Positions 38,553 to 47,941 of a DNA stretch of 64,000 bases are shown here, in pieces (position 1 is the stretch's first letter; each line of letters begins with the position of its first letter). The notes below the pieces were generated by a model that was given only the letters and a program-made list of their open reading frames with translations, made no database searches and was not told the origin of the DNA. Source of the DNA: Cyclobacteriaceae bacterium (GTDB taxonomy: Bacteria > Bacteroidota > Bacteroidia > Cytophagales > Cyclobacteriaceae); assembly GCA_012033595.1 (NCBI GenBank), contig JAAUQL010000017.1, positions 1-64,000 of the forward strand, given 5' to 3'. Made by a program: the position numbers and the translations under genes.

Positions 38553-39775
38553 TTATTTAAGTTTCCTGACAATCAAGGAAGAATTTGTGCCGCCAAATCC
38601 AAATGAATTGGATAAAAACACGTCAAATTGCTTTTTAATGGTCTCTTGTGGCAAATTTAACTCTTTTATTTTTTCATCTGGATTTTCCAAATTTAAATTT
38701 TGGGCAATAAAGTCATTTTGCATCATCAGCATGGAATACACCACTTCACTGGCTCCGGCCATCCACATTTCATGTCCGGTCATCGACTTGGTAGAGCTGA
38801 TAAAAGGCTTTACTTCGCCAAAAACCTGCGATATTGCCATGCCTTCCTGAACATCGCCCATTGGGGTAGAGGTGGCGTGGGCATTGATATAATCAATATC
38901 TTTGAGCGACAGCCCTGACTCGCTGATTGCCATTTCCAGCGATCGCTTTGGCCCCTCCACGTTGGGTTGCGAAATGTGCTCTCCATTCGAAGAAAAACCA
39001 TATCCCAGAATTTCGGCCAGTATGGGTGCACCTCGTTCCATGGCCGATTCGTAGCTTTCCAGTATGACGGTGGCCGCCCCGCCACCGGGTACCAGGCCAT
39101 CCCGGTCGCGGTCAAACGGCCTGGAAGCGCTTGCAGGTTCGTTTTCGCGAAGCGAAAATGTCCCTAATCCGTCGAAGCTGCCCATAGATTCGAAATTCAC
39201 TTCCTGGGCACCTCCGCAATGATACGTTTTTGATAACCGTTTTTGATCATTACATAGCCCAGGCCAATGGCATGAGATCCGCTGGCACAGGCTGCACTCA
39301 CGGTAAAATTGATGCCCCGTAGTCTGAATATGGTAGACAAATTCATGGTAACTGTGGAATTCATCGATTGAAAAATCGAACCGCTACCAATCAGGGTTGT
39401 GTCTTTTTTAACCCGGAGCGTATCCACGGCATCGATGGCTGGCTTGGCGGAGCTGTCGTTGCCAAAAATGATCCCCATCTCATTGGCATCTAAAAAATCC
39501 TGGGAAATACGCGCATTTTCCAACGCTTCCACGGTGCTTAGATAGGCAAATTCGCCTTGTTGTGGCAAACCTACACGCGCTCTGCGACCTATCTGGCCTT
39601 TGAGGTCTGGTGTGGGCAAGATGGCCGTGAGCGCAGACCTAAAGCCCAGCTCCCTTCTGACGGGGTCCAAACCAATGCCTGACTTACCTGCGTACAGCGA
39701 TTGTCTCACTTCATCGAGGTTGATGCCAAGACACGAATAAATGCCCATTCCGGTAATTACTACTCTGTGTTGCAT
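38553..39775 (-). CDS. beta-ketoacyl-ACP synthase (FabB/F-like), frameshifted
   Basis: A 407-residue condensing enzyme after joining ORFs 39197-39775 and 38553-39200. The N-terminal half starts MQHRVVITGMGIYSCLG and carries the Cys in SAACASGSHAIGLGYV; the C-terminal half has INAHATSTPMGD, SSTKSMTGHEMWMAGASE and NSFGFGGTNSSLI. The break near 39212 follows KRIIA; one extra G gives GGAQEVNFESMGSFDGLG, exactly the FabB/F path, so one base is probably missing. Full set of catalytic residues. Nine bases from the ketoreductase gene. Confidence 0.9.
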
Positions 39776-39784
39776 AATCCAATA

Positions 39785-40507
39785 TTATAATCCGCCGCTT
39801 ATGGTCACCACTTCTCCCGTAATGTAGGAGGATTCGGCAGATGCCAAAAAATTCACCAAAGCTGCGACTTCCTCTGGTGTACCGAACCTTTTTACGGGAA
39901 TGATGGATTTAAACTCTTTCTCGTCTATGCCTTCGGTCATGTCCGTTTTGATAAAACCCGGCGCCACGGCATTTACCGTGATGCCGCGCCGCCCTACTTC
40001 CTGGGCCAGTGCTTTGGTGGCACCTATCACCGCGGCTTTGGCTGCGGAATAGTTCGTCTGACCTGGCAGACCCTTGATGCCCGAAAGCGAAACCATATTA
40101 ATGATCCTGCCCCACTTAGCCGAAATCATGCCCGGCAAGACTGCTTTGGTCACATTGTAAAAACCCCCAACACTAATATTCAATACTTCATCCCACTCCG
40201 AATCTTTCATCCACATCATCAGATTATCCATCCGCACGCCCGCATTGTTTACCAACACGGCGATTTGATCGTTGGGATGCTCCTCTATCCAGTTGGTGAT
40301 GCTCGCCTGACAGGTTTCTCTGTTGGCTACATCAAAACAAAGCAGCCCGGCCACGGCCCCGGTTTCTTCCACAAGTTTTCGAGTCTCTTCGGCAGCTTCC
40401 TGATTTTTGGTATAATTGATCAAAATTCCATAGCCATGCGCTGCAAGTTTGCAACAAACTGCGCGGCCTATTCCTCTCGAACCTCCTGTCACCAAGGCAT
40501 ATTTCAT
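39785..40507 (-). CDS. 3-oxoacyl-ACP reductase (FabG-like, SDR family)
   Basis: A 240-residue short-chain dehydrogenase. NADP-binding TGGSRGIGRAV, the NNAG motif (LVNNAGVRMDNLM), catalytic Ser in NMVSLSGIKG and the YxxxK motif in TNYSAAKAAVIG are all intact; the end has the usual SYITGEVVTISGGL. It should reduce 3-oxoacyl-ACP to the hydroxyl form in each polyene cycle. Located between the ammonia-lyase and the KS gene in the leftward operon. Confidence 0.93.
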   Translation of the reverse strand: MKYALVTGGSRGIGRAVCCKLAAHGYGILINYTKNQEAAEETRKLVEETGAVAGLLCFDVANRETCQASITNWIEEHPNDQIAVLVNNAGVRMDNLMMWMKDSEWDEVLNISVGGFYNVTKAVLPGMISAKWGRIINMVSLSGIKGLPGQTNYSAAKAAVIGATKALAQEVGRRGITVNAVAPGFIKTDMTEGIDEKEFKSIIPVKRFGTPEEVAALVNFLASAESSYITGEVVTISGGL

Positions 40508-40565
40508 GATATCTATTTAATTTTTCTACTTTAATATAAGCCAAAGCACTTCACAATCGCAATAC

Positions 40566-42098
40566 CTAGTCAGGGTCGTTGTTCAAGATATAATCTTTCA
40601 CTTTTTGCAGGTCTTTGTAAATCGGATAATCCTGATCGAACCTGGCAATGATTTCCCTCAATTTGCGATAGTTGGCTTTTGAAGCCGGGGCCAAACCGGC
40701 AAATTTATCGAGGCAATCTACCGCCTGTAAGATGGTAATCAACTCTATGGAGACCACCTGGTAGCTGTTTTCGATTACTTTTTTGGTGATGAGGGCGGCA
40801 TTGGTGCCCATGCTCACAATGTCCTGGTTGTCGTTGTTGTTGGGTATGGAATGCACATACATCGGGTTGGAAAGCATCTGGTTTTCGGCCGTGGTAGAGG
40901 TGGCTGTAAACTGCACCCCCTGCATCCCAAAATTCAATCCCAGCCTGCCCAGATTCACAAATGGGGGCAACACCCCGTTTAGGTTTGGGTTGAGCAGGAA
41001 ATTGAGCTGACGCTCGGCCAACATCGATAATTTGGTGATGGCTATTTTGAGCTTGTCCATTTCGAATGACACATAGTCGCCGTGGAAGTTGCCGCCATGC
41101 AATACGTTTTTGTTTTTCACATCCACGATCGGATTGTCGTTGGCCGAGTTCACTTCTTCAAACATCAACTCCTGGCATTGATTCACCGTTTCCAGAATGA
41201 TGCCGACGATCTGTGGCACACAGCGGACAGAATAATATTCCTGCACCTTGTCCTGGATGACGGTTTCCTGCGAAAAATCCTTGTACAGGTGTTGATCCCG
41301 CTTTCTTATAAATTTACTCCCGGCAATATTTTTTCTGATCATAGCCGCAACCTCTTGCTGCCCTTTGTGCAGTTTAGATTTGTTCAGCTCTTCCGAGAAG
41401 TAGTCATCATACACTTCCATCAGTTCGCTTATCATCGACGAAGCGGCAACAGACCATTTTACCAGTCGCCTGGCATATATCGAATTGATGATGCCTATCC
41501 CCGTCATGATGCTGGTGCCATTGATGATGGCCAATCCCTCACGGATTTTTATTTCTATCGGTTGTATGTTCAGTTTGTTGAAGACCACGGCAGTGCTTTG
41601 CCTTTTCCCTTCATAATCGACTTCACCTTCGCCGATAAGCACCAATGCCAAATGGGCCAATTGTACCAGATCGCCACTGGCTCCTACCCCGCCATGCTCA
41701 TAGATCAATGGATATACGTGATGGTTGATCAGTTGCCTCAGCGTTTCTATCACTGACTTGTGCACTCCCGAGTATCCCAACGCCAAAGTATTGAGCCTGG
41801 CCAACATGGCAGATCTCACATAGATGGGCTCCAGGCAATTGCCCATACCAGAGGCATGGCTCCTGATGAGGTTGGTTTGCAAGGTATAGCGGTCGGCATC
41901 TTCTATCTGATAAGGCGCCATGGGTCCAAAACCAGTATTGATACCATAAATCACTTTGTTCTTGGTGAATTCTGATAAAAATTCAAAGCTGGCATCAACG
42001 CGCCGTTTGAGCGATTCGGAGATATTTATTGGATTGTCTTCAAAAATAATTGATGAAAAGCCATCTAGTCCCAGTTTTTCTTCTCCAAATTCAATCAT
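40566..42098 (-). CDS. aromatic amino acid ammonia-lyase (probable tyrosine ammonia-lyase)
   Basis: A 510-residue MIO-dependent lyase that eliminates ammonia from an aromatic amino acid. The self-forming cofactor triad Ala140-Ser141-Gly142 is in GVGASGDLVQLAHLAL; the catalytic Tyr loop is VIYGINTGFGPMAPYQ; EEVNSANDNPIVD and the C-terminal NNDNQDIVSMG are also conserved. The selectivity pair is Ser-His (RSHASGMG), as in histidine lyases, so sequence alone leaves Tyr versus His open. The setting at the head of a flexirubin operon, and the known tyrosine lyase of flexirubin-making Flavobacterium, favour tyrosine, giving p-coumarate as starter. First gene of the operon, 45 bases from a -7 box. 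Confidence 0.88.
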   Translation of the reverse strand: MIEFGEEKLGLDGFSSIIFEDNPINISESLKRRVDASFEFLSEFTKNKVIYGINTGFGPMAPYQIEDADRYTLQTNLIRSHASGMGNCLEPIYVRSAMLARLNTLALGYSGVHKSVIETLRQLINHHVYPLIYEHGGVGASGDLVQLAHLALVLIGEGEVDYEGKRQSTAVVFNKLNIQPIEIKIREGLAIINGTSIMTGIGIINSIYARRLVKWSVAASSMISELMEVYDDYFSEELNKSKLHKGQQEVAAMIRKNIAGSKFIRKRDQHLYKDFSQETVIQDKVQEYYSVRCVPQIVGIILETVNQCQELMFEEVNSANDNPIVDVKNKNVLHGGNFHGDYVSFEMDKLKIAITKLSMLAERQLNFLLNPNLNGVLPPFVNLGRLGLNFGMQGVQFTATSTTAENQMLSNPMYVHSIPNNNDNQDIVSMGTNAALITKKVIENSYQVVSIELITILQAVDCLDKFAGLAPASKANYRKLREIIARFDQDYPIYKDLQKVKDYILNNDPD

Positions 42099-42630
42099 TA
42101 CTCAAAAAATTCACAGGCTTTAATATTAATACAATCAAACGCCAAATATATTAAATAATCAACTGTGTCATTTATGTAAAGTAACATTTATGGTATAATT
42201 AAGCGCATGTTTTTACAATATCCATTGCAAAAATCAGTTGATGGAAAATTTCCCTTATGGATTATTCTAGTGGCAAATGATGAAGATTGACATTTAAAGC
42301 TATTTTCATAGATGATCTATTCCACTGTGTTTTGGCGAACCTCGATCTTATGCCATGTAATTATTGACAGCATTTTTTGAATTTAATAGTGCATTTCGGT
42401 GGCGCTGGAGGCTTGGGCTTTGGTGTTTGGCAGGAGCATCTGCGCTATCTCGCCCTCCGGGCCAAATCAATAATCGATTACAAAAATGAAAATGTTAATA
42501 CGATCGGGAAGATGGTATTTTGATGATTAACCACTCTGACACTTTGTATTTTGGAAAAAATCCTGGTGATTATGATTCTAATTGTATGCAAATACACCTG
42601 CACGCCATATTTCCGGTTATATTAGCGAGC
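42099..42630. other. divergent control region of the pigment cluster
   Basis: About 530 bases between the leftward lyase operon and the rightward FAD oxidoreductase operon, without a supported gene. It should hold divergent promoters and any operator. The only clear motif I see is the minus-strand -7 box; the plus side has two near misses (TATTTTG near 42516 and 42547). No regulator gene lies beside it. Confidence 0.4.
42143..42150 (-). promoter_or_regulatory. -7 promoter box for ammonia-lyase operon
   Basis: Minus-strand TATATTTG fits TAnnTTTG exactly and lies 45 bases before the lyase start. The -33 element is unclear. Confidence 0.45.
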
Positions 42631-44326
42631 ATGCAAACACTAGAGGAATTCGACACCATTATAGTCGGCTCGGGAGCCGGGGGTTTATCAGCGGCCATTT
42701 GCCTGGCACGCGCCGGCCAACGCGTGGTAGTTTTGGAACAACACGATGTGCCTGGCGGCTGGTGTCATAGCTTTTATCTGCATGGGTACAGGTTTTCACC
42801 GGGAGTACACTACATAGGCCAACTTGGTGAGGGCGAATCTACCCGACAGCTTTATGAAGGCCTTGGTGTAGCCAATGATTTGGTTTTTTCAGGATGAACC
42901 CTGAAGCCTTCGAGCATTGCCATATTGGCGCAACGCATTTCGATTTTCCGGCCAGCTCAGACGAGCTCACCAAACGCCTGTCGGCCCGGTTTCCTAATGA
43001 AAGAAAAAACATTGTCGCCTACCTCGCCATGGTAAAAAGGGTGAGCGGGCAATTGCAACTAATCGCCAAAATGAAGGGCTTCTGGGACAACATTACCATT
43101 GTGTGGCGTACCCGGCACATGGGCAAATATGGTCTTTTCAGCCTCAGGCGTGTCATCGATTGGTACATTAAAGACCCGCTACTGAAGCGCATACTCAATG
43201 TGCAATGCGGCGATCATGGTTTGCCCCCGGGCAAGGTCAGCTTTCCGTTCCATTGTGCCGTGGTTGATCACTACGCTTGTGGTGGATACTACCCCATGGG
43301 GGGCAGTGCCGCCATCGTAAAAGCCATGACCACGGCAATTAAAAAATATGACGGTGATGTTCGCACCAGACAAAAGGTGAAAAAATTCCTAATAGAAAAT
43401 GGAAAGAGAAAACGTGCGATTGGAGTAGAAATGGAAAATGGCGAGCAGATTTTGCAAAAAGGATCATATCCAATGCCGACCCAGACAAGACCTACCTCGA
43501 GATGGTCGGCACAGCGCACCTAAGTACTGGCCTGCGAAAAAAGCTGCAAAACACCAAATACTCGTGTACTTCGCTGATGCTGTTTCTCACTGTCGATATG
43601 GATATGCGCCAAGCCGGTATGGATTCGGGCAACATCTGGATTTATCCCGATGAGGATATGGATGTTTTTTATGATGAAATGATGCAGGAAGACCTGCTTG
43701 CTTCCTCCTATTTTAAGGGCATGTTTGTGAGCTGCACCACCCTGAAAGACCCAAGCAGCTACGACGGAAAACACCATTGCCTGGAGGCCATTACCTACAT
43801 CCATTACGATGCCTTTGCACGGTTTGAAAATGAAAGCCTGGAGCGTTCGCAAGCGTATTTGCAATATAAGAATCTGCTCATGCAAAAAATGATCGTTACC
43901 CTCGAACAAAAAATACCGAACATCAGCCGGCACATTGTACATCAATCGCTGGGCACGCCCATTACCAATGAACACTATATCAACTCTACCAGGGGCTGTG
44001 TGTATGGCACAGAAAAAACATTGAAACAAATAGGCCCCTTTGCCTTTCAGTCTAAAAGTGAAATCGATAACCTCTACCTGTGCGGAGCCAGCATATTGTC
44101 GCACGGTGTGGCTGGTGCCAGTATTTCCGGAGTGCAAACTGCCGCCAAAATTCTGCATTGCACAGCAGAGGATTTGATCAAAACCGATCCCACCCAGCAA
44201 CTCCAAATTTTCGAAGCGGAAGATAGCAGCCAATACCCCGATTGGCTCAAAAGGAAAATCGGCCTGCGCAAAGCAAAATCCGGATTTGGTGAAAACATAG
44301 CAGAAACGGCACAAAATAATCCTTAA
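42631..44326 (+). CDS. FAD-dependent oxidoreductase (phytoene desaturase/retinol saturase-like), two frameshifts
   Basis: A flavoprotein of about 565 residues once three ORFs are joined. The Rossmann motif VGSGAGGLSAAICLARAGQRVVVLEQ and VPGGWCHSFYLHGYRFSPG are typical of the CrtI/retinol saturase class; near the C-terminus NLYLCGASILSHGVAGASISG is the FAD-binding closing motif. Breaks near 42888 (GVANDLVF, missing T in a T run; true path FFRMNPEAF) and near 43452 (ENGEQI, missing T; true path FAKRIISNADPDKTYLEM). It is not a flavin halogenase: the family motifs differ. It may oxidise or isomerise double bonds of the polyene; its substrate is unproven. Rightward operon leader; ATG at MQTLEEFDT chosen by family N-terminus. 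Confidence 0.85.
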
Positions 44327-44488
44327 ACCCGGGCAAAAGCACAGTAAATCGCGCTCGCAGGACTCCTATTTTTGGTTTGTTTGCAATAAAACATATTGGA
44401 CAAATCCCTATATTGCGCCCTGAATTGAAGGGCCATTTTGGAGGGTCGCAAAATCATAAAAAAAGCATATTGTTGAAAAAAGCAGGGT

Positions 44489-45387
44489 ATGAAAAAAAAA
44501 TTCTTGCAATCTACTATTCACAAACCGGCCAGCTTAAGGAAATTATGGAGGACTTTCTCCAGCCTTTCCATCAGGCAGGCTGTCACGTGGAAACGGTGAG
44601 CATAGAAATGCAGAAGCCTTACCCTTTTCCCTGGACAAGCGAGAGATTTTTTGATGCCATGCCCGAAAGCGTACTGGGCATACCGCAGCCCCTTCAGGCA
44701 TTTGAACTGCAAGAAAACAAATATGATCTGATCATTTTGGGCTATCAGCCCTGGTATCTGTCGCCAAGTATTCCCACCACCGCTTTGCTCAAAGACCCCG
44801 GTTTTAAGGCCATTTTGAAAGACACCCCGGTGGTAACAGTGATCGGGGGTCGAAATATGTGGATTAATTCCCAGGAAAAAGTGAAGAGATTATTAAATGA
44901 AGCAAAAGCCATATTGGTGGGCAATGTGATCAGGATGGATAAAAATGAAAACCTGACCAGCGTAGTGACCATATTGTACTGGATGCTTGGAGGCAAAAAA
45001 GACCGATACCTGGGTATATTTCCCAAACCAGGTGTTGCTGACGCAGACATCTACAGTACTCATATATATGGCAAACTGGTATTGCAGGCGCTCCAAGCCA
45101 ACGATTATAGCGGATTACAAAACAATATAATAGCTGCCGGAGGCGCTTTTGTACAATGGAACCTTATGTTTATAGAGCTGAGGGCCAAAATACTATTTAA
45201 AGTATGGGCCTCTGCCATTATCAAAAAAAAGAACAGGACTTTGTGGCTTAAGTTTTTTAAATATTATTTAATGATTGCACTTTTCGTTGCTTCACCCATA
45301 GTTTTGCTTTTTTATATGATACTGGTCAGGCCTTTCAGGCTCAAGGCCGAAAAGAAACAAAAACAATTATTTTTAGATATTAAATAG
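44489..45387 (+). CDS. darA: DarA, dialkylresorcinol-forming enzyme (flavodoxin-like aromatase)
   Basis: DarA of dialkylresorcinol biosynthesis, about 299 residues. The N-terminus KKILAIYYSQTGQLKEIM is a flavodoxin-like FMN-binding strand-loop; FDLIILGYQPWYLSPSIP-type and VVTVIGGRNMWINSQEK blocks follow; a C-terminal membrane helix (about 265-288, YLMIALFVASPIVLLFYMILV) is present. In characterised systems DarA oxidises the cyclohexanedione made by DarB to the resorcinol. The natural ATG (atg then nine A) is out of frame with the ORF; ten A would give MKKKILAIYY, so one A is probably lost and the track start (upstream TTG) is an artefact. Directly before darB. Confidence 0.88.
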
Positions 45388-45398
45388 ATAAGAAGCAG

Positions 45399-46541
45399 AT
45401 GGCTGAAGTTTATATTACAAAAACAGCGAATTTTTTTCCAAATAGCCCGGTTTCAAACGATGAAATGGAGGATTATTTGGGTATGATCGATGGCAAACCT
45501 TCTAAATCGAGAAGGATAGTATTGCGGAACAACGGTATCGTAAACCGGTATTACGCCATCGACAAAGCCGGCAATGTAACCCACAGCAATGCCGAGATGT
45601 CGGCGCAGGCTTTGCGCAAGCTGTTCGACAACGATCCGGAACAGATCAAATCCATAGAGCTATTGAGCTGTGGCACTTCATCTGCCGATCAGTTGATGCC
45701 CTCCCATGCCGTTATGGTTCATGGGTTACTACCGGAGATGGATTCTGTGGAGGTAGTGTCGCCAGCGGGGGTATGCTGCGCGGGCATGCATTCGCTCAAA
45801 TACGCCTACATGGCCGTGAAGCTGGGCGATGTAAACAATGCAGTGGCCACCGGCTCTGAATTGTTTGCACCACTGCTCAGGGCCAATACGTTTGAGGAAG
45901 AAGCCCAAAAACTCAAAAGCCTTCAGGAAAACCCATACATCGGCTTCGAAAAAGAATTTCTGCGTTGGATGCTGTCAGATGGCGCCGGGGCGCTTTACCT
46001 GTCGAACACGAAAAACGAGAACGAACTCAACCTGAAAATAGACTGGATAGAAGGCGTATCGTATGCCAATAAAATAGAACCCTGTATGTACATGGGTTGC
46101 GAGAAGCTTGAAAATGGATCACTTAAGAGCTTTAAGACCATGACCCCCGAAGAACTGATCGGGGGCTCAGCCCTGAGCATTAAGCAGGATGTGAAGCTGC
46201 TCAGCCAGCACATAGTTTCTTTCGGCTATGACAAACTCAAAGATATATTTGACAAAAAAGGAATAACCATAGAAGAAGTTGACCACTTCCTGCCGCATAT
46301 TTCCAGCAATTTTTTCAGAAGCAAAATTGCCGATATCCTGGTGGAGCATGGCATGGGCGTACCCGAAGAAAAGTGGTTTATCAACCTGTACACCGTGGGC
46401 AACGTAGGTGCCGCTTCCATCTACCTGATGATTGACGAACTGTACCACAGCGGTAAGTTGAAAAAAGGCGATAAAATTTTGCTTGTTGTACCAGAAAGCT
46501 CAAGATTTTCCTACTCTTTCGGACTACTGACAGTTTGCTAA
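45399..46541 (+). CDS. darB: DarB, FabH-like ketosynthase of dialkylresorcinol synthesis
   Basis: DarB, 380 residues, a ketosynthase III relative. In known systems it joins two fatty-acid-derived thioesters by Claisen condensation and Michael addition to a cyclohexanedione that DarA aromatises. The chain opens AEVYITKTANFFPNSPVSNDEMEDYLG; the catalytic Cys lies in SPAGVCCAGMHSLKYA; the His region is VDHFLPHISSNFFR and the Asn region INLYTVGNVGAASIYLMID. This DarB-DarA pair is the diagnostic for dialkylresorcinol and with the aryl polyene genes for flexirubin-like esters. Eleven bases after darA and one base before the next gene. Confidence 0.93.
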   Translation: MAEVYITKTANFFPNSPVSNDEMEDYLGMIDGKPSKSRRIVLRNNGIVNRYYAIDKAGNVTHSNAEMSAQALRKLFDNDPEQIKSIELLSCGTSSADQLMPSHAVMVHGLLPEMDSVEVVSPAGVCCAGMHSLKYAYMAVKLGDVNNAVATGSELFAPLLRANTFEEEAQKLKSLQENPYIGFEKEFLRWMLSDGAGALYLSNTKNENELNLKIDWIEGVSYANKIEPCMYMGCEKLENGSLKSFKTMTPEELIGGSALSIKQDVKLLSQHIVSFGYDKLKDIFDKKGITIEEVDHFLPHISSNFFRSKIADILVEHGMGVPEEKWFINLYTVGNVGAASIYLMIDELYHSGKLKKGDKILLVVPESSRFSYSFGLLTVC

Positions 46542-46542
46542 A

Positions 46543-46938
46543 ATGAAAAAAGAAGACCTTCCTCAGGACAAAGGAGCGATAAAAGATCTGTGCTATGTAG
46601 TAGATGAACGTGGCAACTACACCACCGGACTGAGCGATGGTTGGGAAATAAAAGTGAAAGCCCTGGATGTGGCGTGGGACGATATCAAAGAAAAAACCGC
46701 TGCGGCATTGGCAGAAGTAAAAAGCGGCAAAGCCAGCCCCATAAAATACTACATGGAACGCAGCATCATGGATGTCGGCATCGTGGCGGCTTATACCGGA
46801 TTCTGGAGATGGCAGGTAAAAAGGCACCTCAAACCCGGTGTTTTCAAAAATTTGAATGATAAAAAATTAAAAAAATACGCTGATCTGTTTGAAATTGAAT
46901 TGGAGGAATTGAAAAAGATGGGAGAATATGGAGCTTAG
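46543..46938 (+). CDS. conserved hypothetical protein of DAR cluster
   Basis: A 131-residue cytosolic-looking protein without signal or membrane segment. I do not recognise a domain. Composition is Lys/Glu-rich and mostly helical, with aromatic clusters YYMERSIMDVGIVAAYTGFWRWQVKRHLKPGVF that could form a docking surface. It sits one base after darB and overlaps the BtrH-like gene by eleven bases, so it is tightly coupled to the resorcinol enzymes. A partner or adaptor for acyl transfer is my guess only. Confidence 0.7.
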   Translation: MKKEDLPQDKGAIKDLCYVVDERGNYTTGLSDGWEIKVKALDVAWDDIKEKTAAALAEVKSGKASPIKYYMERSIMDVGIVAAYTGFWRWQVKRHLKPGVFKNLNDKKLKKYADLFEIELEELKKMGEYGA

Positions 46939-47938
46939 TTTCAATCACGTTCAGTCGGCGCACTGCGAAAATGGGGTAACTAGAAATTTATTGAACCATA
47001 TCGGAATTGAGCAGATGACAGAACCCCTGGCATTTGGCATTGGCTCCGGCTTGTTCTTCATCTATATTCCTTTCGTCAAAATCAACAACGGCCCTGCCAT
47101 TTCGTACCGCACCATGCCCGGCATGATATTCAACCGAGCCTGCAAGTCGCTCCAGGTACCTCTGCTCAGAAAAAAATTCAACTCAGAAGAGGCCGCAAAA
47201 GCTTATTTGGATGAGGCCATAGCCAGTGGCACTCCGGTCGGCTGCCAGGTGGGGGTGTACTATTTGCCCTATTTTCCCAGGGAATACCGTTTCCACTTCA
47301 ATGCACATAACCTGGTGATCTATGGCAAAGAAAACGATGAGTACCTGGTGAGCGACCCCGTAATGGAACACGTGACTCGCCTCAACGCTTTCGACCTCAA
47401 CCGGGTGCGGTTTTCAAAAGGATTTCTTGCCCCAAAAGGGCAATTGTATTATCCGAAAGAGCACAAAACCGTGAGTGACGACCTGGTCAGGAAGGCCATT
47501 CTCACCGGCATGAAAAGGAACATCAGGCATATGTTGCACGCCCATGTACCGATACTCGGAGTCGATGGCATCAGATTCACGGCCCACAGGATCAGGAAAT
47601 GGAAAAGCAAACTCGGCGACAAAGCGGCGCGCAGTTATCTCGCCCAACTGGTACGGATGCAAGAAGAAATAGGTACCGGAGGGGGCGGATTTAGGTTCAT
47701 CTATGCGGCCTTTCTGCAAGAGTCTTCCGCATATTTTCCAGAGAAAGGCCTCGTTGGCATTTCCGAACAATTTACCAAATCGGGAGATCTTTGGCGAAGC
47801 GTGGCCGTGCAGGCAGCAGGCATCTACAAAGGCCGGCTTGGAGGCCAGCAAGACTACGACCACCTCAGTCAGATGATGATGGAAATAGCAGATATAGAAG
47901 GCAATGCATTTAGGAACTTATCAAAAACATTGAAGTAA
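46928..47938 (+). CDS. BtrH-like acyltransferase (BtrH_N + DUF4872)
   Basis: A 336-residue protein like BtrH of butirosin synthesis, which moves an acyl group from ACP onto an aminoglycoside through a Cys nucleophile. The N-terminal papain-like/BtrH_N domain has Cys13 in VQSAHCENGVTRNLL, the catalytic His region FNAHNLVIYGKENDEYLVSDPV, and LAFGIGSGLFFIYIP; the C-terminal half (about 175-336) fits DUF4872. Its place beside darAB and the ABC exporter makes it a strong candidate for esterifying the polyene acyl-ACP with the resorcinol hydroxyl. That is inference; the LpxL-like and C45 proteins are rivals. Confidence 0.85.
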   Translation: MELSFNHVQSAHCENGVTRNLLNHIGIEQMTEPLAFGIGSGLFFIYIPFVKINNGPAISYRTMPGMIFNRACKSLQVPLLRKKFNSEEAAKAYLDEAIASGTPVGCQVGVYYLPYFPREYRFHFNAHNLVIYGKENDEYLVSDPVMEHVTRLNAFDLNRVRFSKGFLAPKGQLYYPKEHKTVSDDLVRKAILTGMKRNIRHMLHAHVPILGVDGIRFTAHRIRKWKSKLGDKAARSYLAQLVRMQEEIGTGGGGFRFIYAAFLQESSAYFPEKGLVGISEQFTKSGDLWRSVAVQAAGIYKGRLGGQQDYDHLSQMMMEIADIEGNAFRNLSKTLK

Positions 47939-47941
47939 TTC

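Noticed and set aside
43520-44314. 264-codon minus-strand ORF
   Set aside because: Antisense shadow of the FAD oxidoreductase.
42631-44326. Flavin-dependent halogenase, as found in some flexirubin pathways
   Set aside because: The FAD protein has CrtI/retinol saturase-type motifs and no halogenase WxWxIP motif.
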